Under the pieces are notes generated by a model. That model was not told where the DNA came from and searched no databases. It was given only the letters and a program-made list of their open reading frames with translations. From Accumulibacter sp. (lineage in GTDB: Bacteria; Pseudomonadota; Gammaproteobacteria; Burkholderiales; Rhodocyclaceae): a DNA stretch of 18,987 nucleotides. The stretch is from NCBI GenBank assembly GCA_031264825.1, contig JAISDL010000171.1, forward strand, positions 1 through 18,987. The letters run 5' to 3'. Both the position numbers and the translations under genes were made by a program. How positions within the stretch are numbered: position 1 is the stretch's first letter; each line of letters begins with the position of its first letter. This document shows, in pieces, positions 5,847 through 14,193 of the stretch.

Positions 5847-7201
5847 TGGCGATTCTCGGCGCGATCGACCCGATCCTGACGAAGGACCTCGACGCGGGTA
5901 CGTCCGACGTATCCGACGCGTGGCGTTGCCGCGCGTACGTCGAACGCGGCGGGTATTCGGCGCTCAAGAAAATCATCTCCGAAAAAATACCGCCCGCGCG
6001 CGTGATCGACGAACTTAAAAAGTCCGCGCTGCGCGGCCGGGGCGGCGCGGGCTTCCCGACGGGTCTGAAGTGGAGCTTCATGCCTTCCGATTACGACGGC
6101 GACAAATACCTGATCTGCAATTCCGACGAGGGCGAGCCGGGGAGTTTCAAGGACCGCGACCTCTTGCTTCTGAATCCGCACGCGGTGATCGAGGGGATGG
6201 TCATCGGCGCGTACGCGATGGGCGTCAAACGCGCGTACAACTATATCCACGGCGAGATCCCCGAAGCCTGCGCGCGATTTCTCGAAGCGCTCGACGAGGC
6301 GCGCGCGGCGGGCTTCGTCGGGAACGATATTCTGGGGTCGGGTTTTTGCGTCGAGATCTTCGCGCATCGCGGCCGCGGCGCGTACGTCTGCGGTGAAGAA
6401 ACCGCGATGCTCGAATCGCTCGAAGGCAAGAAGGGGCAGCCGCGCAACAAACCGCCTTTCCCGGCGGCTTCGGGACTCTACGGCGCGCCGACGACGATCA
6501 ACAACACCGAAACCTTCGCGGCGGTGCCCTTCGTCGTTTCGATGGGCGCCGACGCCTACCTTGCCGCGGGAACGCCCGGAAACGGCGGGACGAAGCTGTT
6601 TTCGGTCTCGGGGCACGTCGAGCGCCCAGGAAATTACGAAGTCCCGCTCGGAACGCCTTTTGGCGCCCTGCTCGAACTCGCCGGCGGTGTGCGCGCATCG
6701 CGCGCGCTCAAGGCGTGCATCCCCGGCGGAACCTCGGCGGCGGTGCTTCCCGCCGAAGTCATGATGAATCTCACGATGGATTACGATAGCATCAGCCGCG
6801 CGGGGTCGATGCTCGGGTCGGGCGCCGTGATCGTTCTGGACGAGACGACGTGCATGGTCGGCGCGCTCGAAGCGATCACTTATTTTTACCAGCGCGAATC
6901 GTGCGGCCAGTGTTCGCCGTGCCGCGAGGGAACGCGCTGGATGCACCGGATCGTTCGCCGGATCGAGAACGGCGAGGGGCGCTCCGGTGACCTCGAAACG
7001 CTCGAAGACGTCGCGCGGAATATTTCCGGGCGTTCGATCTGCGCGCTCGGCGACGCGGCTTCCGCGGCGGTGCAAGGTTTTCTGAAGCACTTTCGCGGCG
7101 AGTTCGCGCACCACATCGAGCGCGGGCAATGTCTCGTTCCGCGCGAAGTCCAGCGCGAGGGGTGCCGCCTGCGCGAACGATCGAGTAAGGCGACGTCATG
7201 A
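5846..7201 (+). CDS. nuoF: NADH-quinone oxidoreductase subunit F (NADH/FMN binding)
   Basis: NuoF oxidises NADH: it binds NADH and FMN and passes electrons to [4Fe-4S] cluster N3. Visible elements are the glycine-rich loop GRGGAGFPTG (from residue 64), NSDEGEPGSFKDRD, YVCGEETAMLESLEG, and the N3 ligands Cys353, Cys356 and Cys359 (SCGQCSPCREG) plus Cys399 (ICALGD). The 451-residue product is full length. ATG 5846 gives a one-base TGATG overlap with nuoE; GTG 5843 is an alternative that adds one residue. The stop overlaps the nuoG start by four bases. Confidence 0.98.
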   Translation: MAILGAIDPILTKDLDAGTSDVSDAWRCRAYVERGGYSALKKIISEKIPPARVIDELKKSALRGRGGAGFPTGLKWSFMPSDYDGDKYLICNSDEGEPGSFKDRDLLLLNPHAVIEGMVIGAYAMGVKRAYNYIHGEIPEACARFLEALDEARAAGFVGNDILGSGFCVEIFAHRGRGAYVCGEETAMLESLEGKKGQPRNKPPFPAASGLYGAPTTINNTETFAAVPFVVSMGADAYLAAGTPGNGGTKLFSVSGHVERPGNYEVPLGTPFGALLELAGGVRASRALKACIPGGTSAAVLPAEVMMNLTMDYDSISRAGSMLGSGAVIVLDETTCMVGALEAITYFYQRESCGQCSPCREGTRWMHRIVRRIENGEGRSGDLETLEDVARNISGRSICALGDAASAAVQGFLKHFRGEFAHHIERGQCLVPREVQREGCRLRERSSKATS

Positions 7202-9594
7202 TCAGCATCGAAATCGACGGCAGGAAAGTACTCGCAAGGGAAGGCGCGACGCTCATCGACGCGGCACGCGACGCCGGCATTTCGATCCCGCATTTTTGCT
7301 ACCACAAGAAGTTGTCGGTCGCGGCCAACTGCCGCATGTGCCTCGTCGAAGTCGAGAAAATGCCGAAACTCGTCCCCGCTTGCGCGACGAGGGTTGCCGA
7401 CGGGATGAAGGTTTTTCTCCATTCGGAACTCGTGCTGGGTGCGCAGAAGGCGATCCTGGAATTCCTCCTGATCAACCATCCGCTCGATTGTCCGGTGTGC
7501 GACCAGGGCGGAGAATGCCGCCTGCAAGACCTTTCGATGCGCTGCGGCGGGACGCGCTCGCGTACCCGCGAAGCCAAGCGCGTCGTTTCGCCGAAGGACA
7601 TCGGCCCGCTCGTTTCGATGCGCGAAATGTCGCGCTGCATCCACTGCACGCGCTGCGTGCGCTTTTGCCGGGAAATCGCCGGCCTCGCCGAGTTGGGGAT
7701 GATCGGGCGCGGCGGCGACTCCGAAATCGCCGGCTTCGCGGGGCGGGGCGTCGATTCCGAACTCTCGGGGAATTTGATCGACGTCTGCCCGGTCGGCGCA
7801 CTGACGTCGAAACCTTTTCGCTTTCGCGCGCGCGCGTGGGAACTTTCCCGTCGCCCGTCGATCAGCCCGCACGACAGCTTCGGGGCGAATGTCGCGCTCG
7901 ACGTGAAAGACGACCGCGTCGTGCGCGTCGTTCCGCGCGAGAACGAAGAAATCAACGAATGCTGGTTGTCGGACCGCGACCGCTTTTCCTACGAAGGGTT
8001 GAATTCGCCCGACCGCCTGAAAAAACCGCTGATCCGCATCGACGGCGCCTTGCGCGAAGTCGAATGGAATTCCGCGCTCGACTACGCGGCGCACGCGATC
8101 AAGAGCCTCGTCGAGACGCACGGCGCCGACGCGCTCGCGTCGCTCGCGTCGCCGAATTCGACGCTCGAAGAACTCTATCTGCTCCAAAAGCTCACGCACG
8201 CGCTCGGTTCGGGGAACGTCGATTTTCGCCCGCGCCGCCGCGATTTCTCGACCGACGGCCATCGTTCCGGGATTCCCTGGTTGGGAATGCGGATCGCCGA
8301 GGTCGACGAACTCGACGCGGCGCTCGTCGTCGGGAGCTTTTTACGCAAGGATCACCCGCTGTTCGCGCTGCGCCTGCGCCGACTTGCGAAAAGAGGCGGG
8401 CGCGTCAGCGTGCTTTCGCTCGCAGACGACGACGCGCGGATCGACTTCCACGCGCGGCTCGCGGCGCGACCTTCCGAACTTCCCGCCGCGCTTGAAGCGA
8501 TTTTCCGCGCGTTTGCGCGGATTGTCGGAGAAACCCCCCCTGAAACGCGCGCGCTTTCCGATGCGACCGCGCCTTATCCCGAGACCGACGCGATCCGCGC
8601 GATCGCCGAGAGCTTTGTCGGCGCGAAGAAGAGCGCGATCTTCCTGGGCGCTGCCGCAGAGCACAGCCCGAACGCGGGGCGGATTCACGCGATCGCCGGC
8701 GCGTTCGCCCGTGTATCCGGCGCGCGTTTGGGCTTCATCGGAGACGCGGCGAACGGCGTCGGCGGCTACGTCGCCGGGGCGTTGCCGACGGGGCTGAACG
8801 CCTTCGAGATGTTCGCGCGGCCGCGCAAGGTCTATCTCCTCCACGGCGTCGAGCCGGAACTCGATTGCCATAACCCGGCGCAAGCGGTCTTCGCGTTGCG
8901 CCACACCGAACTCGTCGTTGTCATAACTCCGTTTGCCGGCGAAGCGATTCCGGAGTACGCCGATGTCGTTCTCCCCGCTGCGCCGTTCAGCGAGACTTCG
9001 GGGAGCTTCGTCAATACCGAAGGGCGCGTCCAGACTTTCGAAGGCGCGTGCCGCCCGCTCGGCTCTTCGCGTCCCGCGTGGAAGATATTTTGCGCGCTCG
9101 GTCGGCTGCTCGGCCTTCCGGGTTTCGATTACGCTTCGAGCGCTACTGTCCGCGACGAAATCCTCGCGCCGCACACGCTTGAAGGGCGCGAAGGCGTCGG
9201 AGGGATTGGAGGAATCGGGTGGGTCGAAGGTCTCGACAACGCCCTCGACGAAGCCTTCACGCCTCTCGAAGCGAAAACCCCCGCCGCCGGAGCTTTGGAA
9301 CGCGTTTCCGACGTTCCGATCCATTTTTCCGACGCGATCGTCCGGCGCGCGAGCGCGCTGCGGGAAACGAAGGACGCGGCGCCGCCCGAAGCGCGGATGC
9401 ACCCGAAAACGCTCGAAGACCTGAAGATTTCGGACGGAGAGCGCGTCCGTGTCCGGCAAGCGCCGGGGAAAGCGACGCTCACGGCGCGCATCGACGCGAC
9501 GCTCCCCGAAGCTTGCGTTCGCGTCGCGGCCGCGCACCCGCTGACGGCGGCGCTCGGCGACATGTTCGGGACGCTCGAAGTGGAGCGCGCGTGA
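7198..9594 (+). CDS. nuoG: NADH-quinone oxidoreductase subunit G
   Basis: NuoG is the large electron-wire subunit. The N-terminus has ligands for [2Fe-2S] N1b (Cys34, 45, 48, 62), [4Fe-4S] N5 (His94, Cys98, 101, 107) and [4Fe-4S] N4 (Cys147, 150, 153, 197). A degenerate molybdopterin oxidoreductase-like domain follows. The cysteines of the extra N7 cluster seen in E. coli are absent: the corresponding stretch reads SPHDSFGANVAL. At residues 661-678 there are six tripeptide repeats (LEG, REG, VGG, IGG, IGW, VEG) encoded by nine-base DNA repeats. Length is 798 residues. The gene overlaps nuoF by four bases and nuoH by one. Confidence 0.97.
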   Translation: MISIEIDGRKVLAREGATLIDAARDAGISIPHFCYHKKLSVAANCRMCLVEVEKMPKLVPACATRVADGMKVFLHSELVLGAQKAILEFLLINHPLDCPVCDQGGECRLQDLSMRCGGTRSRTREAKRVVSPKDIGPLVSMREMSRCIHCTRCVRFCREIAGLAELGMIGRGGDSEIAGFAGRGVDSELSGNLIDVCPVGALTSKPFRFRARAWELSRRPSISPHDSFGANVALDVKDDRVVRVVPRENEEINECWLSDRDRFSYEGLNSPDRLKKPLIRIDGALREVEWNSALDYAAHAIKSLVETHGADALASLASPNSTLEELYLLQKLTHALGSGNVDFRPRRRDFSTDGHRSGIPWLGMRIAEVDELDAALVVGSFLRKDHPLFALRLRRLAKRGGRVSVLSLADDDARIDFHARLAARPSELPAALEAIFRAFARIVGETPPETRALSDATAPYPETDAIRAIAESFVGAKKSAIFLGAAAEHSPNAGRIHAIAGAFARVSGARLGFIGDAANGVGGYVAGALPTGLNAFEMFARPRKVYLLHGVEPELDCHNPAQAVFALRHTELVVVITPFAGEAIPEYADVVLPAAPFSETSGSFVNTEGRVQTFEGACRPLGSSRPAWKIFCALGRLLGLPGFDYASSATVRDEILAPHTLEGREGVGGIGGIGWVEGLDNALDEAFTPLEAKTPAAGALERVSDVPIHFSDAIVRRASALRETKDAAPPEARMHPKTLEDLKISDGERVRVRQAPGKATLTARIDATLPEACVRVAAAHPLTAALGDMFGTLEVERA
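9178..9231 (+). repeat. Nonamer repeats inside nuoG
   Basis: Six tandem nine-base units occur: cttgaaggg, cgcgaaggc, gtcggaggg, attggagga, atcgggtgg, gtcgaaggt. The period equals three codons, so the reading frame is kept. They belong to the same degenerate family as the units in nuoC and at its stop. Confidence 0.75.
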
Positions 9595-10676
9595 TGCGAG
9601 TGATCGACGACGTGCTCGCTTTCGTGCTCGGCGGCCTTGGGTCGCGTGTGTTCGGCGCGATGTGGCCGAATGTTTTCATCGCCCTCGTTACGCTCGTCAA
9701 GATCGCGTGCATCGTCGCGCCGCTGATGCTTTCGATGGCCTACCTGACCCTGCTCGAACGCAAGATCATCGGCTGGATGCAGGCGCGGCTCGGCCCGAAC
9801 CGCGTCGGCCCCTTCGGCCTCGCGCAGCCGTTCGCGGACGGACTCAAACTCCTGTTCAAGGAAATCGTGATTCCGTCGGGCGCGGACAAATGGGTCTTCC
9901 TCGCCGCGCCGGTTTTTGCGATCGCGCCGGCGCTCGCCGCGTGGGCCGTCGTCCCCTTCGACGACGGTCTCGTGCTCGCCGACGTCAACGCGGGGCTTCT
10001 CACGCTGATGGCGATCACGTCGATCGGCGTCTACGGCGTCGTCCTGGCCGGCTGGTCGTCGAATTCGCGCTACGCCTTCCTCGGCGGGATGCGTTCGGCC
10101 GCGCAACTGATTTCCTACGAGGTCGCAATGGGCCTCGCGCTGATCGTCGTCGTGATGGTCTCGAACAGCCTGAACCTCGGCGACATCGTCCGAAGCCAGG
10201 GGAAGGGCCTCTTCGCAAACGCGGGCTTTTCCGTTCTTTCGTGGAACTGGCTGCCGCTTTTCCCGGTCTTCATCGTTTACCTCGTTTCGATCGTCGCCGA
10301 GACGAACCGCGCGCCCTTCGATATGGCCGAAGGAGAATCGGAGATCATAGGCTTCCATCTGGAATATTCAGGACTCGCGTTCGCGCTGTTCTACATGGCC
10401 GAGTACGCTTCGATGATCCTGTGTTCGACGCTCGCCGCACTCCTGTTTCTCGGCGGGTGGCTTTCTCCCTTCGGCTTTTTACCCGACGGGTTCCACTGGC
10501 TCCTCGTGAAAGTCTTCGTCATACTCACCGGTTTTCTCTGGATACGCGCGACCTTCCCGCGCTACCGTTACGACCAGGTCATGCGCCTCGGCTGGAAGGT
10601 CTTCATCCCGATTACGCTTCTATGGACGCTCGTCGTCGGCGCGTGGATGATGTCGCCCTGGTCGGTGTGGAAGTGA
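9594..10676 (+). CDS. nuoH: NADH-quinone oxidoreductase subunit H
   Basis: NuoH is the membrane heel subunit that completes the quinone chamber and links it to the proton channels. The 360-residue product has about eight hydrophobic segments, the conserved LLERKIIGWMQARLGPNRVGP loop near residues 52-72 and the loop ETNRAPFDMAEGESE at 236-250. Just after that loop the sequence reads EIIGFHLEYS, one residue shorter than the usual E-(I/L)-V-(A/S)-G-(F/Y)-x-x-EY pattern, with an ATA codon at the site. ATG 9594 overlaps the nuoG stop (TGATG); the upstream part of the frame lies inside nuoG and is not used. Confidence 0.97.
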   Translation: MRVIDDVLAFVLGGLGSRVFGAMWPNVFIALVTLVKIACIVAPLMLSMAYLTLLERKIIGWMQARLGPNRVGPFGLAQPFADGLKLLFKEIVIPSGADKWVFLAAPVFAIAPALAAWAVVPFDDGLVLADVNAGLLTLMAITSIGVYGVVLAGWSSNSRYAFLGGMRSAAQLISYEVAMGLALIVVVMVSNSLNLGDIVRSQGKGLFANAGFSVLSWNWLPLFPVFIVYLVSIVAETNRAPFDMAEGESEIIGFHLEYSGLAFALFYMAEYASMILCSTLAALLFLGGWLSPFGFLPDGFHWLLVKVFVILTGFLWIRATFPRYRYDQVMRLGWKVFIPITLLWTLVVGAWMMSPWSVWK

Positions 10677-10686
10677 GGGCGCGTTC

Positions 10687-11175
10687 ATGGCATCGGTGAA
10701 AGATGTTTTCAAAAGCCTCACGCTTGGCGAACTCGTCTCCGGCCTGACGGTGACGGCGCGCGCGCTCTTCGCGCCGAAGACGACCGTCCTCTACCCCGAA
10801 GAAAAGACCCCGCGCAGCCCGCGCTTTCGCGGGATGCACGCGCTGCGCCGCCACCCCGACGGAACCGAGCGCTGCGTCGGGTGTAAACTCTGCGAAGCCG
10901 CGTGTCCGGCGGCGGCGATCACGATCGAAATCGCGCCGAACGAGCGCGGCGAGCGCAAGACGACGCGCTACGAGATCGACATGAACAAGTGCATTTTCTG
11001 CGGGTTTTGCGTCGAAGCCTGCCCGGTCGATGCGATCGTCGAGACGCGATTTCACGAATACTGCGTCGAATCGCGCGCCGGCCTCGTCTGGACGAAAGAC
11101 CGGCTTCTCGACAACGGCGCGCGCCGCGAAGAAGAGATTGCCCGCGACCTCGCACGTGACATGAAATACCGTTGA
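10687..11175 (+). CDS. nuoI: NADH-quinone oxidoreductase subunit I (N6a/N6b clusters)
   Basis: NuoI is the ferredoxin-like subunit that relays electrons from NuoG to NuoB through clusters N6a and N6b. The two motifs are intact: Cys63, 66, 69 and 73 (CVGCKLCEAAC) and Cys102, 105, 108 and 112 (CIFCGFCVEAC). An N-terminal amphipathic region and the conserved LYPEEKTPRSPRFRG precede them. Length is 162 residues, typical for the class. It begins ten bases after nuoH and ends ten bases before nuoJ. Confidence 0.98.
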   Translation: MASVKDVFKSLTLGELVSGLTVTARALFAPKTTVLYPEEKTPRSPRFRGMHALRRHPDGTERCVGCKLCEAACPAAAITIEIAPNERGERKTTRYEIDMNKCIFCGFCVEACPVDAIVETRFHEYCVESRAGLVWTKDRLLDNGARREEEIARDLARDMKYR

Positions 11176-11185
11176 AAAAACTACG

Positions 11186-11815
11186 ATGGAATTCAAGACC
11201 TTCGTTTTCTACTTCCTGGCGATGACGCTGATCTACGCGGCGGCGCGCGTCATCACGCTCCGCAACCCGGTTCACGCGGCCTTGCACCTCGTCCTGGCCT
11301 TCTTCAGCGCGAGCGGCGTCTGGATGCTCCTCGAAGCCGAATTTCTCGCGGTCGCGCTCGTCTTCGTCTACGTCGGTTCGGTCGCGGTGCTCTTTTTGTT
11401 CGTCGTGATGATGTTCGACGTCGGCGCCGACCGTCTGCGCGAGGGTTTCCGCAAGAATCTGCCGGTCGCGGCCCTCGTCGCGTCGCTGATGCTCATCGAG
11501 ATGGGTTGCACGCTCTGGTTGCGTTTTTCGACGAGCGCGGAGCGCGCGCTGCCGCACGCCGAGGCGGGGTATAGCAACGTCAAGGTCATCGGACGCCTCC
11601 TCTTTACCCAGTACGCCTACCCTTTCGAACTCGCCTCCGTCGTCCTCCTGACGGGTGTCGTCGCCGCGGTCGCGCTGACCTTGCGCGACCGGCGCGCGAG
11701 CCGGTCGGCGAATCCGTCCGAACAGCTTCGCGTGAAACCGCGCGACAGGATTCGCGTCGTCGAGACCCCGATCGAGCGCCCGGACGCCGAAAATGACCCG
11801 AAGGGAGTGGAATAA
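11186..11815 (+). CDS. nuoJ: NADH-quinone oxidoreductase subunit J
   Basis: NuoJ is a membrane subunit between NuoH and NuoK that takes part in proton translocation coupling. The 209-residue product has five hydrophobic segments, the conserved VFVYVGSVAVLFLFVVMMF block (the third segment, with its pi-bulge glycine), and a charged C-terminal tail of about 40 residues after the last segment (from RDRRASRSAN on), which faces the cytoplasm by analogy. The upstream region is A-rich without a strong binding site, so translation probably depends on coupling to nuoI. nuoK starts three bases after its TAA. Confidence 0.96.
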   Translation: MEFKTFVFYFLAMTLIYAAARVITLRNPVHAALHLVLAFFSASGVWMLLEAEFLAVALVFVYVGSVAVLFLFVVMMFDVGADRLREGFRKNLPVAALVASLMLIEMGCTLWLRFSTSAERALPHAEAGYSNVKVIGRLLFTQYAYPFELASVVLLTGVVAAVALTLRDRRASRSANPSEQLRVKPRDRIRVVETPIERPDAENDPKGVE

Positions 11816-11818
11816 GAC

Positions 11819-12124
11819 ATGCTGACGCTCGCGCATTACCTGATTCTCGCCGCGATCCTTTTTGCGACGGGAATCGCGGGAATCCTTTTCAACCGCAAAA
11901 ACCTGATCACGCTCCTGATGTCGATCGAACTCGTCCTGCTCGCGGTCAATACGAACTTCATCGCGTTTTCGCATTATCTTCAGAGCATGGCGGGGCAGGT
12001 CTTCGTGTTCTTCATCCTGACCGTCGCCGCCGCCGAGTCGGCGATCGGGCTCGCGATTCTCGTCGCGCTCTTCAGAAACCGGAAGAGCATACACGTCGAC
12101 GACATTTCCACGCTCAAAGGGTAA
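11819..12124 (+). CDS. nuoK: NADH-quinone oxidoreductase subunit K
   Basis: NuoK is a three-helix membrane subunit, homologous to MrpC, that forms part of a proton channel. The 101-residue length is typical. The two membrane glutamates needed for pumping are present: Glu37 (LLMSIELVLLAVN) and Glu73 (AAAESAIGLAI), matching Glu36 and Glu72 of E. coli. The C-terminus VDDISTLKG is highly conserved. A ggagtgg binding site lies upstream of ATG 11819, inside the end of nuoJ. nuoL begins five bases after the stop. Confidence 0.98.
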   Translation: MLTLAHYLILAAILFATGIAGILFNRKNLITLLMSIELVLLAVNTNFIAFSHYLQSMAGQVFVFFILTVAAAESAIGLAILVALFRNRKSIHVDDISTLKG

Positions 12125-12129
12125 GCGAA

Positions 12130-14193
12130 ATGGAACTGCGCGAACTCTGCCTGATCGTGCCGTTGGCGCCGCTCGCCGCGGCGATCGTCGCGGGGCTGCT
12201 TTGCCGCGTGATTCCGCGCAGCATCGCGACCCTCGTCTGCATACTCGGATGCGCGGTCGCCTTCGTCGCATCGGCCGTCGTCTTCTTCGACGTTCGCGCG
12301 GGCGCTTCTTTCGACGGCGCCGTCTACACCTGGGTCGCGTCGGGCGCGACGCTCATCGAGACGGGCTTTCTGATCGACCCGTTATCGTCGCTGATGATGC
12401 TCGTCGTGACCTTCGTTTCGCTGACGGTGCACATCTACGCCGTCGGCTATATGCGCGACGACGCGAGCGTCAATCGGTTTTTCGCGTACATCGCGCTCTT
12501 CACCGCGTCGATGCTGATCCTCGTGATGAGCAACAATTTCATCCAGCTCTTTTTCGGATGGGAGGCCGTCGGCCTCGTCTCCTACCTGCTGATCGGCTTT
12601 TGGCACGAGCGTCCGACGGCGAGAGCCGCCGCGACGAAAGCCTTCCTCGTCAACCGCGTCGGCGACTTGGGACTCATCCTTGGAATCGGGCTGATCTTCG
12701 TTTCCTGCGGCACGCTCGATTACGCGAGCGTCTTTCGACTGGCGAACGAAACGTCGGGCGCGACCTTCGCGCTCTTCGGCGCGTCCGAATCTTCCTTGCT
12801 CTCGGTCATCTGCATCCTGCTCTTCGTCGGCGCGATGGCAAAGTCGGCGCAGATCCCGCTGCACGTCTGGCTTCCCGACTCGATGGAAGGCCCGACGCCG
12901 ATTTCCGCGCTGATCCACGCGGCGACGATGGTCACGGCGGGAATCTTCATGGTCGCGCGCGTCTCGCCGCTCTTCGAACTCTCCGAGACCGCGCTTTCCT
13001 TCGTACTCGTCGTCGGCGCGACCTCGTCGCTCCTGATGGGCTTTCTCGGAATCGTCGAGACCGACATCAAGCGGATCGTCGCGTACTCGACGCTCTCGCA
13101 ACTCGGCTATATGGTGGCGGCGCTCGGCGCGTCGGCGTACTCCGCCGCGATCTTTCACCTGACGACGCACGCTTTTTTCAAGGCGCTTTTATTCCTCGCC
13201 GCCGGGAGCGTCATCGTCGGGATGCACCACGAACAGGACGTGCGCCGTATGGGGGGGTTGCGGAAATACATGCCGGTGACGGCGCTCGCCGCGCTCGTCG
13301 GGTCGCTCGCGCTCGCGGGCGTCCCGTTCTTTTCGGGCTTTTACTCGAAGGACGCGCTGATCGAAGCCGTCGCGGCTTCCGGGATTCCCGGCGCGGGTTT
13401 CGCAAGTTTTTCCTTGCTCACCGGAGTTTTCGTGACGGCTTTCTACACATTCAGGATGTACTTTCTGGTCTTCCACGGCAAGGAGCGCTTTTCCGCCGCG
13501 CACGGATTTGCGCCGGGAGAGACGCCGCGCGAGTCGCCGCCGACGATGACGTTCCCGCTGATTCTGCTCGCCGTACCCTCCGCCGCGATCGGTTATTTTG
13601 CGATCGAACCGATGCTCTTCGGCGGCTTTTTCCGCGACGCGATCGCGACCGCCGAGAACCACGCGGTCGTCGAAAAAATACTCGCGCACTTCACCACCCC
13701 GCTTGAAATGGCGATGACCTCGCCCGCCTCCGGTGTCTTCTGGCTGACGCTCGCCGGCGTCGCGTCGGCGGCCTTCCTCTATCTGATGCGCCCGACTCTC
13801 CCCGCCGCGCTCCGTTCGCGCGCCGGCGTTCTCGTCAGGGTTCTCGAAAACAAATACTATTTCGACGCGCTTTACAAAGCCTTCGGCGACGGCGTCCGCT
13901 CCGTCGGAAAATTCCTCTGGCTTATCGTCGACACCCGCGTGATCGACGGCACGATCGACGCCGCCGCGCGCGGCGTCCGCTGGATCGGGAAGGGACTCTG
14001 GCAATCGATCGACGGCGGCGTGATCGATGGAATCTTCGTCGGCGGGTCGGCGCGCGCCGTCGGCGCCGCTTCGCGGTTTTTGCGCCGTCTCCAGTCGGGA
14101 CAGCTCGCGGGGTACGCTTTTTTCATGATAGCCGGCGTCTGCGCGATGCTTTCGGCATGGTTCTTCACACAGACGAAAGGGTTTTTGCCATGA
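12130..14193 (+). CDS. nuoL: NADH-quinone oxidoreductase subunit L
   Basis: NuoL is the distal antiporter-like proton-pumping subunit, with a long lateral helix at its C-terminus. The 687-residue product has the antiporter core: the channel glutamate in LFFGWEAVGL (Glu145, matching Glu144 of E. coli), the block AKSAQIPLHVWLPDSMEGP, HAATMVTAGIFMVAR, and FHLTTHAFFKALLFL. The region after about residue 560 includes the expected linker and a final hydrophobic segment. It starts at ATG 12130 five bases after nuoK and overlaps nuoM by four bases. It is at the longer end of the family. Confidence 0.97.
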   Translation: MELRELCLIVPLAPLAAAIVAGLLCRVIPRSIATLVCILGCAVAFVASAVVFFDVRAGASFDGAVYTWVASGATLIETGFLIDPLSSLMMLVVTFVSLTVHIYAVGYMRDDASVNRFFAYIALFTASMLILVMSNNFIQLFFGWEAVGLVSYLLIGFWHERPTARAAATKAFLVNRVGDLGLILGIGLIFVSCGTLDYASVFRLANETSGATFALFGASESSLLSVICILLFVGAMAKSAQIPLHVWLPDSMEGPTPISALIHAATMVTAGIFMVARVSPLFELSETALSFVLVVGATSSLLMGFLGIVETDIKRIVAYSTLSQLGYMVAALGASAYSAAIFHLTTHAFFKALLFLAAGSVIVGMHHEQDVRRMGGLRKYMPVTALAALVGSLALAGVPFFSGFYSKDALIEAVAASGIPGAGFASFSLLTGVFVTAFYTFRMYFLVFHGKERFSAAHGFAPGETPRESPPTMTFPLILLAVPSAAIGYFAIEPMLFGGFFRDAIATAENHAVVEKILAHFTTPLEMAMTSPASGVFWLTLAGVASAAFLYLMRPTLPAALRSRAGVLVRVLENKYYFDALYKAFGDGVRSVGKFLWLIVDTRVIDGTIDAAARGVRWIGKGLWQSIDGGVIDGIFVGGSARAVGAASRFLRRLQSGQLAGYAFFMIAGVCAMLSAWFFTQTKGFLP

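Noticed and set aside
7852..7896. Loss of the N7 cluster ligands in NuoG as an anomaly
   Set aside because: N7 is absent in many complex I enzymes, including those of betaproteobacteria, so it is normal for the group.
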